The notes under the pieces are model-generated. The model searched no databases, was not told the origin of the DNA, and saw nothing but the letters and a program-made list of their open reading frames with translations. Positions 9,828 to 19,784 of a stretch of DNA of 64,000 bases are shown one piece after another. The position numbers and the translations under genes were made by a program. Where the stretch lies: assembly GCF_036621135.1 (NCBI RefSeq), contig NZ_JAZIBG010000036.1, forward strand, positions 496,001 through 560,000, in the 5' to 3' direction. This DNA comes from Aquincola agrisoli. GTDB lineage: Bacteria; Pseudomonadota; Gammaproteobacteria; Burkholderiales; Burkholderiaceae_C. The number at the start of each line of letters is the position of its first letter. The stretch's first letter is position 1.

Positions 9828-10631
9828 ATGGCTGTGCTCCAGATCGGCGACGGCGGGCCCACAGTCCGCAAGCTGCAAAAGGCGCTGCTGACGGCAGGGT
9901 TCGACCCGGGCCTGGTCGACGGCGAATTCGGTGCCGGCACCGAGGCCGCCGTGATTGCCTTCCAGCACAGCGCCGGCCTGCTGCCCGACGGCATCGCCGG
10001 TCCGCGCACCTTGCGGGCATTGGGCCTGGCGCGCAGCGACAAGCTGCCGTCGGCCATCGACCGCTTCAGCGTGCAGGTGGTGGCCCAGATGTTCCCCAGC
10101 ACGCCGCTCTCGCCGATCCGCATGAACCTGCCGGTGGTGCTCAAGGGCATGGCCGATGCAGGCATGCCCGACCGCATCATGCTGCTCGCGGCCCTGGCGA
10201 CGATCCGCGCGGAAACGGCGGGTTTCGTACCGGTCGACGAGGGGCTCTCACGCTTCAACACCTCGCCGCGCGGGCGCGCCTTCGACCTCTATGACAAACG
10301 CGCCGACCTGGGCAACCACGGCGCCCCGGACGGCGAGCGCTACAAGGGCCGGGGGTTTGTGCAACTCACCGGCCGGCACAACTACACCGTGTACGCGGAG
10401 CGGCTGGGCGAGCCGCTGGTGGCGAAACCCGAGCGCGCGAACGAACCGGAAGTCGCGGCGGCGCTGCTCGCCGTGTTTCTGAAGGACCGGGAACTACAGA
10501 TCAAGTCGGCGCTGCTCGAAGGTGACCTGCGTACCGCGCGCCGCGCCGTCAACGGCGGATCGCACGGCCTCGATGCCTTCAGCGAGGCCTGGCGCATCGG
10601 CGACATGCTCACCGACGACGACGAGGCGTAG
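9828..10631 (+). CDS. Peptidoglycan-binding GH19-type (chitinase/lysozyme) hydrolase
   Basis: Protein of 267 residues resembling endolysins. A PG_binding_1 domain lies at about 5-65 (LQIGDGGPTVRKLQKALL, then VDGEFGAGTEAAVIAFQ and LLPDGIAGPRTLRAL). A glycoside hydrolase 19-like domain follows, with the catalytic-region glutamate in ATIRAETAGF and the GRGFVQLTGRHNY signature. It is expected to cleave the glycan strand of peptidoglycan. No signal peptide or membrane segment is visible, so export would need a holin, another secretion system or lysis; none of these is nearby. ATG 9828 has GGAG 7 bp upstream. It is convergent with the radical SAM gene, only 5 bp apart. Confidence 0.85.
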   Translation: MAVLQIGDGGPTVRKLQKALLTAGFDPGLVDGEFGAGTEAAVIAFQHSAGLLPDGIAGPRTLRALGLARSDKLPSAIDRFSVQVVAQMFPSTPLSPIRMNLPVVLKGMADAGMPDRIMLLAALATIRAETAGFVPVDEGLSRFNTSPRGRAFDLYDKRADLGNHGAPDGERYKGRGFVQLTGRHNYTVYAERLGEPLVAKPERANEPEVAAALLAVFLKDRELQIKSALLEGDLRTARRAVNGGSHGLDAFSEAWRIGDMLTDDDEA

Positions 10632-10636
10632 CTTCG

Positions 10637-11770
10637 TCAGAACAGCGAGGCCTGGCCCGCCTCACCCGGCTTCGCCGGCGGCCGGAACTGCGTCAGGTCG
10701 AGCTCGATGCGATGGCGGTCGAGGCCCAGCCGTGCCATCGCCTTGCGCACCCGCTGGCGCAGCAGTTCGGCCCACACACCCTGGCCACGCATGCGGCTGC
10801 CGAAGTCGGGGTCGTTGTCCCGCCCACCGCGCATCTCGCGGATGCGCGCCATCACGCGTGCCGCGCGGTCGGGGAAGTGCTGCTCCAGCCATTGCTGGAA
10901 CAGCGGGTTCACCTCCCACGGCAAGCGAAGCACGATGCTGAAGGCGGAAGTGGCGCCCGCCTCGGCGGCGGCCTCGAGGATGCGCTCGACTTCCGGCTCG
11001 TTGATGAACGGGATCACCGGCGACACGCTCACGCCCACCGGCACGCCGGCCTGCGTCAAGGCCTTGATGGTCTGCAGCCGCCTGTGCGGCGCGGCGGCAC
11101 GTGGCTCCATCACCCGAGCCAGGCGCGCATCCAGCGTCGTGATCGACACGTAGACCGCCGCCAGCCTTTCGGCGGCCATCGGTGCGATCAGGTCGAGGTC
11201 GCGCTCGACGCCTGCCGACTTCGTCACCAGCGAAAACGGGTGCCGTGCCTCCGACAGCACCTCGATCACCGACCTCGTGATGCGCAGCCGGCGCTCCACG
11301 GGCTGGTACGCATCGGTCGCGGAGCCGATGTTCAGCAGCTGGGGCACATAGCCGCGGCGGTTGAAGGCCTCGCGCAGTCGTTCGGCCGCGTTGACCTTGG
11401 CGATGATGCGCGTTTCGAAATCGAGGCCCGGCGAGAGGTTGAGGTAGCTGTGGGTTGGGCGGGCGAAGCAATAGATGCAGCCGTGCTCGCAGCCCCGGTA
11501 CGGGTTGATCGACAGGTCGAAATGGATGTCGGGCGATTCGTTGCCCGCGAGGATCGACTTGACGTTCTCCTCCACCAACTGCGTGCCGGGGGCAAGCACC
11601 TCCTCCTTCGCCGCCTGCTCGAGCGCGCCCCAGCCGTCGTCGAAGGCTTCGCGGGCGTCGCTGTGGAAGCGGTGCTCGATGGCCCACACCGTGCCGCGCC
11701 CCTTGACGGGTGTGCGCGGCATGTACATGAGCGTGGGGGTGGGTGGCGCAACGGCTCGGTCGACTGGCAT
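10637..11770 (-). CDS. PA0069-type radical SAM protein (SplB/COG1533-related), SOS-box controlled
   Basis: Radical SAM enzyme of 377 residues from ATG 11770. The 4Fe-4S motif CEHGCIYC is at C94, C98 and C101, preceded by SINPYRG as in the PA0069/Rv2578c family, which is grouped with spore photoproduct lyase-like proteins. The substrate is unknown; DNA repair is inferred from the family grouping and the LexA operator at the promoter. The start is uncertain. ATG 11770 lies almost at the predicted transcription start, which would make the message leaderless. ATG 11728 or 11722 would give MPRTPVKGRG, closer to where I recall family members beginning, but neither has a ribosome site. dnaB lies upstream on the same strand. 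Confidence 0.85.
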   Translation of the reverse strand: MPVDRAVAPPTPTLMYMPRTPVKGRGTVWAIEHRFHSDAREAFDDGWGALEQAAKEEVLAPGTQLVEENVKSILAGNESPDIHFDLSINPYRGCEHGCIYCFARPTHSYLNLSPGLDFETRIIAKVNAAERLREAFNRRGYVPQLLNIGSATDAYQPVERRLRITRSVIEVLSEARHPFSLVTKSAGVERDLDLIAPMAAERLAAVYVSITTLDARLARVMEPRAAAPHRRLQTIKALTQAGVPVGVSVSPVIPFINEPEVERILEAAAEAGATSAFSIVLRLPWEVNPLFQQWLEQHFPDRAARVMARIREMRGGRDNDPDFGSRMRGQGVWAELLRQRVRKAMARLGLDRHRIELDLTQFRPPAKPGEAGQASLF

Positions 11771-11806
11771 GACTGTGAATATATACAGTACATGGCCTGC
11801 CGGCAA
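11771..11806 (-). promoter_or_regulatory. Promoter with LexA (SOS) box for the radical SAM gene
   Basis: On the minus strand TTGCCG (11806-11801), a 17-bp spacer and TATATT (11783-11778) form a sigma-70-type promoter. The palindrome CTGTGAATATATACAG (plus-strand reading, 11773-11788) overlaps the -10. The surrounding 20 bases (11771-11790) match 17 of 20 positions of the E. coli LexA consensus. The layout (operator over -10, start site about 11771) is classic for SOS repression. Confidence 0.8.
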
Positions 11807-11844
11807 ACATCTTCGCAGCGGCAGCGTCGCTGCCGGTGCACGCC

Positions 11845-13257
11845 TCAGTATTCGTCGGACGCGCTGCCCGGCGCGAGGTTGTCGAACTTGGTCAGCGGCT
11901 TCAGGAAGGTGAGCTTCACCGTGCCGACCGGGCCGTTACGCTGCTTGCCGATGATGATCTCGGCAACGCCCGGCTCCTTCGAGTCCTTGTTGTAGTACTC
12001 GTCGCGGTAGATGAACATGATGACGTCCGCATCCTGCTCGATGGCGCCCGACTCGCGCAGGTCGCTCATCATCGGCCGCTTGTCGGTGCGCGTTTCCACC
12101 GACCGGTTGAGCTGCGACAGCGCGATCACCGGGCACTGCAGCTCCTTGGCCAGCGCCTTCAGCCCCCGCGAGATCTCGCCGATCACGGTGGCGCGGTTCT
12201 CCTCGCTGCTGCTGCTGGTGCCGCTCATCAACTGCAGGTAGTCGATGACGATCAAGCCCAGCTTGCCGCACTGGCGGGCCTGGCGGCGTGCGCGTGCGCG
12301 CAATTCGGCCGGGTTGAGCGCCGGCGTCTCGTCGATGAAGACGCTGGCCTTCGACAGCTTGTCGACCGCTTCGGTGAGCCGGCCCCACTCGTCATCGCGC
12401 AAGGCGCCGGTGCGCAGGTGCTGCTGGTCGATGCGGCCGAGCGAGCCCACCATCCGCAGCGCGAGCTGCGAGGCGCCCATTTCCATCGAGAACACCACCG
12501 CCGGCAGGCCCTCGTTCACCGCGACGTGCTCGGCGATGTTCAGCGCGAATGCCGTCTTGCCCATCGACGGGCGCGCGGCCAGCACGATCAGGTCGCCCGG
12601 CTGCAGGCCGGCCGTCATGCGGTCCATGTCGTAGAAGCCGGTGCGCACGCCGGTGACCTCCTCGGCGCCGTTTTCGGCGAGCTCGGTCACGCGGTCGATC
12701 AGTTGCATGACCAGGTGGTCCATGCTCTGGAAGCCCTGCTTGGTGCGCGAGCCCTCCTCGCCGATCTTGAAGATCTTGCCTTCCGCCTCGTCGAGGATCT
12801 GCGACACCGCCCGCCCCTGGGGATTGAAGGCGTTGGTGGCGATCTCGTCGCTGGCCTCGATCAGCTTGCGCAGGATCGCGCGCTCTCGGACGATCTCGGC
12901 GTAGCGGCGCAGGTTGGCCGCGCTGGGCACGCTCTGCGCCAGCGCATTGAGGTAGACCAGGCCACCGCACTCGTCGGCCTTGCCCAGGCTTTGGAGCTGC
13001 TCGAAGACGGTGATGACATCGGCCGGCTTGTTGGCATTGATGAGCCCGCCGATGGCGCCGTAGATGGCCTTGTGCTCGAAACGATAGAAATCGGTTTCCT
13101 GCAGCACGTCGCCCGCGCGGTCCCATGCGCCGTTGTCCAGCAGCAGGCCGCCGAGCACGCTCTGCTCCGCCTCGATCGAGTGGGGCGGCACACGCAGGCG
13201 GGCGACCTCTTCATCGCGCGGACCGGGAAAGACGGGGCTTTGGAATACGGCGGACAT
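11845..13257 (-). CDS. dnaB: Replicative DNA helicase DnaB
   Basis: Hexameric replicative helicase of 470 residues. The N-terminal DnaG/DnaC-interacting domain covers about 25-130 (PPHSIEAEQSVLGGLLLD). The RecA-like motor has a Walker A near residue 230 (ARPSMGKTAFALNIA) and a Walker B in LGLIVIDYLQLMSG, with ALSQLNRSVE and DLRESGAIEQDADVI after it. ATG 13257 (MSAVFQSP) is chosen as the first ATG; the frame continues 30 codons upstream without family similarity. It lies downstream of the rpsF-priB-rpsR-rplI operon but behind a strong terminator, so it needs its own promoter. Confidence 0.97.
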   Translation of the reverse strand: MSAVFQSPVFPGPRDEEVARLRVPPHSIEAEQSVLGGLLLDNGAWDRAGDVLQETDFYRFEHKAIYGAIGGLINANKPADVITVFEQLQSLGKADECGGLVYLNALAQSVPSAANLRRYAEIVRERAILRKLIEASDEIATNAFNPQGRAVSQILDEAEGKIFKIGEEGSRTKQGFQSMDHLVMQLIDRVTELAENGAEEVTGVRTGFYDMDRMTAGLQPGDLIVLAARPSMGKTAFALNIAEHVAVNEGLPAVVFSMEMGASQLALRMVGSLGRIDQQHLRTGALRDDEWGRLTEAVDKLSKASVFIDETPALNPAELRARARRQARQCGKLGLIVIDYLQLMSGTSSSSEENRATVIGEISRGLKALAKELQCPVIALSQLNRSVETRTDKRPMMSDLRESGAIEQDADVIMFIYRDEYYNKDSKEPGVAEIIIGKQRNGPVGTVKLTFLKPLTKFDNLAPGSASDEY

Positions 13258-13345
13258 GAGCCTGAGGATAAGCCGGACGCAGCGCAGCGCCTGTGGACAG
13301 CTCTGTGCATGACCTGGGGAAGTTCGGCGGATAACCCGCCGAGCC

Positions 13346-13380
13346 AAAGAAAAAGGGCCGGCGATGAGCCGGCCCCTTCT
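13346..13380 (-). terminator. Rho-independent terminator of the rpsF-priB-rpsR-rplI operon
   Basis: On the minus strand an AAGGGGCCGGC arm, a short TCATC loop and a GCCGGCCCTT arm are followed by TTTTTCTTT. It starts about 28 bp after the rplI stop and ends roughly 90 bp before the dnaB start. Confidence 0.85.
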
Positions 13381-13407
13381 TGCAGCAGCGCGAAAGCTGC
13401 GTGTCGA

Positions 13408-13860
13408 TCAGTCGGCTTCGCCGACCACGACGATCGTCACGTCGGACACGACGTCGGTGTGCGGCGCCACCGACACGGTGTATTCGCCGACCGTCTTCAG
13501 CGGGCCGTTGGGCAGGCGGACCTGCGCCTTGGCGATCTCGAAGCCGTCCTTCTTGAGGGCTTCGGCGATGTCGGCGTTGGTGACCGAACCGAACAGGCGG
13601 CCGTCGACACCGGCCTTCTGGCTGATGCGCACGGTCTTGCCGCTGAGCTTGTCGCCCAGGGCCTGTGCGGCGGCCAGCTTCTCGGCGGCAGCCTTTTCGA
13701 GTTCGGCACGACGGGCTTCGAATTCCTTGATGGCCACGTCCGTCGCACGGCGTGCGCGCTTGGTCGGGATCAGGAAGTTGCGGGCGTAGCCGTCCTTGAC
13801 CTTGACGACATCACCGAGGTTGCCCAGGTTGGCAACCTTGTCCAGCAGGATGATTTGCAT
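13408..13860 (-). CDS. rplI: 50S ribosomal protein L9
   Basis: Large-subunit protein of 150 residues. The N-terminal rRNA-binding domain (MQIILLDKVANLGNLGDVVKV, then GYARNFLIP) is joined by the long helix of L9 (about 40-75) to the C-terminal domain (GSVTNADIAEAL...). It is the last gene of the rpsF operon, 10 bp after rpsR, and is followed by a strong terminator. Confidence 0.98.
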   Translation of the reverse strand: MQIILLDKVANLGNLGDVVKVKDGYARNFLIPTKRARRATDVAIKEFEARRAELEKAAAEKLAAAQALGDKLSGKTVRISQKAGVDGRLFGSVTNADIAEALKKDGFEIAKAQVRLPNGPLKTVGEYTVSVAPHTDVVSDVTIVVVGEAD

Positions 13861-13870
13861 GGCGGGTTCC

Positions 13871-14161
13871 TCAGGACTTGTGCTGGTCGCTGTACGGCAG
13901 CATCGCCAGGAAACGGGCGCGCTTGATGCACGTCGTCAGCTGGCGCTGGAAGAACGCGCGCGTGCCGGTCAGGCGGGCAGGCGTGATCTTGCCGTTTTCA
14001 CCGACGAAATCGCGCAGCGTGTCGATGTCCTTGTAGTCGATCTGCTCGACACCGGCGACGGTGAAGCGGCAGAAACGCTTGCGGCGGAACAGCAGCGACT
14101 GCTGGTTGCGCTTGGGCTTGCGGTCCTTGGAGAACCGACCTTTACCACGTGGCGGGGGCAT
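13871..14161 (-). CDS. rpsR: 30S ribosomal protein S18
   Basis: Small-subunit protein of 96 residues. An N-terminal basic extension (PPPRGKGRFSKDRKPKRNQQ) leads into the conserved core FCRFTVAGVEQIDYKDIDTL and RITPARLTGT-like ITPARLTGTRAFFQRQL. It partners S6, which is encoded two genes upstream, on the 30S platform. Confidence 0.98.
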   Translation of the reverse strand: MPPPRGKGRFSKDRKPKRNQQSLLFRRKRFCRFTVAGVEQIDYKDIDTLRDFVGENGKITPARLTGTRAFFQRQLTTCIKRARFLAMLPYSDQHKS

Positions 14162-14204
14162 AGTGACCTCTCTTGAATCTGAATCCGGGATTGAACAGGG
14201 CTCG

Positions 14205-14486
14205 TCAGTCGAGCGCCGTGACGTGAAACACGACTCCGCGGCCGTTGCGTGCTGCAGCCAGAAAGCCGGCGAAGGTGCGCGAGGCGCCCAACTCCAGCCT
14301 GCCGACCGGCTGCGTGATCTCCCCGATCGCCACCGCCCTCAGTTCCATCGAAACCTTGCGGGGGTGTCCGTCTTCCGTGACCTCGGATTCGTGCTTGAGC
14401 ACCAGATCCAGGGCCGGGAGCCCGGCGGGGGTGTAGCGCAGCGCCGCACGTTCCTGGAGTTGCGCCTGCAGAACCAGCCGGTTCAT
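14205..14486 (-). CDS. priB: Primosomal replication protein PriB (N)
   Basis: Single OB-fold protein of 93 residues. Its position between rpsF and rpsR and the pattern MNRLVLQAQLQERAALRYTP then LDLVLKHES identify it as PriB, which binds single-stranded DNA and helps PriA reload DnaB at stalled forks. The dnaB gene lies just beyond this operon. ATG 14486 follows the rpsF stop by 34 bp. Confidence 0.92.
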   Translation of the reverse strand: MNRLVLQAQLQERAALRYTPAGLPALDLVLKHESEVTEDGHPRKVSMELRAVAIGEITQPVGRLELGASRTFAGFLAAARNGRGVVFHVTALD

Positions 14487-14520
14487 GCAGCGCGCCGATG
14501 CCAGGCCGCGGGGATCATGC

Positions 14521-14886
14521 TCAGGCCGCGGTCTCCTGGGCTTGCTGCTTGCGGGCTTCTTCGCGCTCGACCTGCTTCATGATCACGGACGGCGCGGTTT
14601 CGGCCTTGTCCATGGCCACGGTCAGGTGGCGCAGCACGGCGTCGTTGAAGCGGAAGCCGGTCTCGAGCTCGTCCAGCGATTCCTTGCTGCACTCGATGTT
14701 CAGGCACAGGTAGTGCGCCTTGCTCAGCTTCTGGATCTGGTACGCCAGTTGGCGGCGGCCCCAGTCCTCGACACGGTGCACCTTGCCGCCGGCATTGGTG
14801 ATGCTGCCCTTGTAACGTTCCAGCATGGCCGGAACCTGTTCGCTTTGATCCGGATGGATCAGCAGAACGATCTCGTAATGACGCAT
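14521..14886 (-). CDS. rpsF: 30S ribosomal protein S6
   Basis: Small-subunit protein of 121 residues, MRHYEIVLLIHPDQSEQVPAM at the start and VEDWGRRQLAYQIQK in the middle. It is first in the rpsF-priB-rpsR-rplI operon. ATG 14886 follows an AAGGAGA ribosome site; the frame extends 37 codons further upstream without conservation. The C-terminus ends in a short Glu/Gln/Ala tail, shorter than in E. coli. Confidence 0.98.
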   Translation of the reverse strand: MRHYEIVLLIHPDQSEQVPAMLERYKGSITNAGGKVHRVEDWGRRQLAYQIQKLSKAHYLCLNIECSKESLDELETGFRFNDAVLRHLTVAMDKAETAPSVIMKQVEREEARKQQAQETAA

Positions 14887-15031
14887 GGATTCTCCTTGTG
14901 GATTCCGAAGTGGAAGCCGCGGCGCTGCATCGTTCGCCTGCGGCAAGGCCGCACCGGGATGTGCGGATCGCCTCTCCCGACGCGCCGCTTCGGACAAAAA
15001 TGCCCAAAGCCTGGTATCGGGAAAGCCCGCT

Positions 15032-15061
15032 AGTATAACAGCACAACGGACGCCGGGTCAG
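15032..15061 (-). promoter_or_regulatory. rpsF: Promoter of the rpsF operon
   Basis: On the minus strand CTGACC (15061-15056), an 18-bp spacer and TATACT (15037-15032) with an extended-10 TG. The -35 overlaps the stop codon of the upstream symporter gene. A GC-rich stretch follows the -10, as in growth-rate-controlled ribosomal promoters. The leader would be about 140 nt. Confidence 0.6.
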
Positions 15062-17064
15062 TCCGCCAGGGGGCTGCGCAACCGGTCCACCAACGCCGCC
15101 TGGGCCGGCTCCGGCGCAGGCCCGAAGCGGCTCGCCAGCCACATCACCGCAAACCCGACCGGCACCCCAAAGACGCCGGCAGCCACAGGGTCGATGCCCC
15201 ACCAGCGGAAGTCGGCAGCCGGCTCGGCCCAGCCGAGCAGTCCGCGCAACGCTGGCAGGTTGGCCGCCATGTAGCCCATGCACACGGCCAGTCCGGACAG
15301 CATGCCGAGCGTGGCTCCCCAGCGTGTCGCGCGCCGCCAGAAGATGCCCAGCACGAGCGCCGGGAAGAAGGCCGAGGCCGCGAGCGAAAAAGCTGCGGAG
15401 ACGAACTGCAGGATGTTCGCGATGCGCAGCGATGCCACCCACGCGGCGAGCAGCGCGACCACCAGCACGAGCATCTTCGACATCATCACGCGCCGGATGG
15501 CCGACGCACGCCGGTTGATTGAACGGTAGTAGAGGTCGTGCGACAACGCATTGGCCACGGTCAGCAGCAGCCCGTCCGCCGTGGACAGCGCAGCCGCCAG
15601 GCCGCCGGCGGCCAGCAGGCACGTCACGACGTAGGGCAAGCCACCGATCTCGGGCGCTGCCAGCACGATGATGTCGCTCGACAGCCGCAGCTCGGCCAGC
15701 TGCAGCACGCCGTCGGCGTTGATGTCCTCCACCCGCACCAGGCCCGAGTCGAGCTTCGACCAGCGGCGGATCCAGGCGGGCAGTTGATCGAACGGGGTGC
15801 CGATCAGGCTGCTGAGCACCTCGTACTTCACGAGCACCGCCAGCGCAGGCACCGACACGTACAGCAGCATGATGAACAGGAGCGACCACCCCACGGAGTT
15901 GCGCGCCTGCGCCACCGACGGCGTCGTGTAGTAGCGCGTCAGCACATGCGGCATCGCGGCCGTGCCCACCATCAGGCAGAACACCAGCGCGAGGAAATTG
16001 CGCCGTGCATTCCGGTCGAGCGCCTCGCCCGGCGCACCGGCCGCGAAGGGCTCCGCCTGCGGCGCCATGCCGCCCAGCGGCCGGGCCTGCTGCGTCGACT
16101 GGTCGCGGTCGCGCTCGTAAGCCGTCCGAGCCTCGTCCTCGGTGCTGGGCGCCAGGGCCAGCTGACGCTCGGCCTGCTGTATGCGGCGCAGCGGCGCATC
16201 TTCCGCTTTCAACGCCTGGATGCGCTCGGCCTGCACGCGGGCGTCCTCGGCCATGGCCGCAGGCACATCGGCGAGCTTCTGCTGGGCGGCGATCGCCCGG
16301 CGCTCCAGCGCCGCCTGCGCACGCTGCTCGGCGGCGTCGTTGCGCAGGTGCTCCTCCATGCGCGTGACTTGCTGCAGCTGCTCGTCGTAGGTGAGCTGCG
16401 GCAGGAAGTTGCCGCTCTGCTTGACCGACAGCCACACCAGCGGCAGCAGGAAGGCGATCAGCAGGACGATGTACTGCGCGACCTGCGTCCAGGTGACCGC
16501 CCGCATGCCGCCCAGGAACGAACACACCAGCACGCCGCCCAGGCCGACGAAGATGCCGACCTCGAAGCTGAAGCCCGTGAGGTGCGATGTGATCAGCCCC
16601 ACACCGTAGATCTGCACCACGACGTACACGAACGACACCAGCAGCACCGCCATCACCGCGACGATGCGCGGCACGCCGCCGTAGCGCTCGCCGATGAAAT
16701 CCGGAATGGTGAACTGCCCGAAGCGGCGCAGGTAGGGTGCCAGCAGCAGCGCCACCAGGCAGAAGCCGCCCGTCCAGCCCAGCAGGTAGGCCAGCCCCCC
16801 GAAGCCCTGCAGGTACAGCACGCCGGCCATGCCGAGGAAGGAGGCGGCGCTGATCCAGTCGGCCGCGGTCGCCATGCCGTTGTAGAACGCCGGCACACGG
16901 CGCCCGGCCACGTAGTACTCGGCCTCGTCGGTCGTGCGGCAGGACAAGCCGATGGTGGCGTAGACCGCCACCGTGGCCACGAGGAACAGGGTGCCGATCC
17001 ATGCCCGGGAGAAGCCCGAGCGCTCTGCCACCGCCAGCAGCGCGACGAACACCAGCACCCCCAC
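15058..17064 (-). CDS. VC_2705-type sodium:solute symporter (acetate permease-like)
   Basis: Polytopic SSS-family transporter of at least 668 residues, probably importing a small organic acid with Na+ (substrate inferred). RTTDEAEYYVAGRRVPAFYNGMATAADWISAASFLG is spread across the first transmembrane region, and STADGLLLTVANALSHDLYY lies later. A hydrophilic, coiled-coil-like insert at about 215-330 is typical of this subfamily. An EF-hand-like loop, DINADGVLQLAE, lies near residue 440. GTG 17064 is the first ordinary start, but upstream codons (FERRLHRRYGLFA) resemble the family N-terminus and the frame is open back past 17136. CTG 17136, with AGAGG upstream, is a possible start. It follows ppsA on the same strand. 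Confidence 0.85.
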   Translation of the reverse strand: MGVLVFVALLAVAERSGFSRAWIGTLFLVATVAVYATIGLSCRTTDEAEYYVAGRRVPAFYNGMATAADWISAASFLGMAGVLYLQGFGGLAYLLGWTGGFCLVALLLAPYLRRFGQFTIPDFIGERYGGVPRIVAVMAVLLVSFVYVVVQIYGVGLITSHLTGFSFEVGIFVGLGGVLVCSFLGGMRAVTWTQVAQYIVLLIAFLLPLVWLSVKQSGNFLPQLTYDEQLQQVTRMEEHLRNDAAEQRAQAALERRAIAAQQKLADVPAAMAEDARVQAERIQALKAEDAPLRRIQQAERQLALAPSTEDEARTAYERDRDQSTQQARPLGGMAPQAEPFAAGAPGEALDRNARRNFLALVFCLMVGTAAMPHVLTRYYTTPSVAQARNSVGWSLLFIMLLYVSVPALAVLVKYEVLSSLIGTPFDQLPAWIRRWSKLDSGLVRVEDINADGVLQLAELRLSSDIIVLAAPEIGGLPYVVTCLLAAGGLAAALSTADGLLLTVANALSHDLYYRSINRRASAIRRVMMSKMLVLVVALLAAWVASLRIANILQFVSAAFSLAASAFFPALVLGIFWRRATRWGATLGMLSGLAVCMGYMAANLPALRGLLGWAEPAADFRWWGIDPVAAGVFGVPVGFAVMWLASRFGPAPEPAQAALVDRLRSPLAD

Positions 17065-17169
17065 CGCGAACAGGCCGTAGCGCCGGTGCAGGCGCCGCTC
17101 GAAGGCGCCTGACGGGGTACCGCTGGCCGGGTTCAGGGCTGCCTCTTCACGCGGGCCGGCGACTGCGGA

Positions 17170-19578
<2,409 letters not shown>

Positions 19579-19784
19579 GGGAAAGCTCCGTGATGACAAA
19601 AAACCGGGTGTTCCGTCGAGCAGCCGACGTGCGTTCCCCTGCCGGCCAGGCATGTTCTGGATGGTTGGAGGCGGGCGGGAAGCAAAGGGGTCGGGGCGCG
19701 GAACTGAATTGGGGCGATTCTAGAGTCAGAGCCCTGGCCGCTGGCGACCTATCATCGGCGCATCACCACGCGCTGCCATCGGCC

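Noticed and set aside
9828..10631. Prophage remnant
   Set aside because: Only the GH19 hydrolase is phage-like. No integrase, holin, terminase, capsid or tail gene and no attachment repeats are visible.
13292..13300. DnaA-box-like TGTGGACAG before dnaB
   Set aside because: Only 7 of 9 positions match the consensus on the minus strand, and a second weak match (GGATAA, near 13330) is no better. Not strong enough to list.
15058..17064. Frameshift or foreign insert in the symporter because of the hydrophilic stretch
   Set aside because: The coiled-coil-like insert is typical of this transporter subfamily and the frame is intact on both sides.
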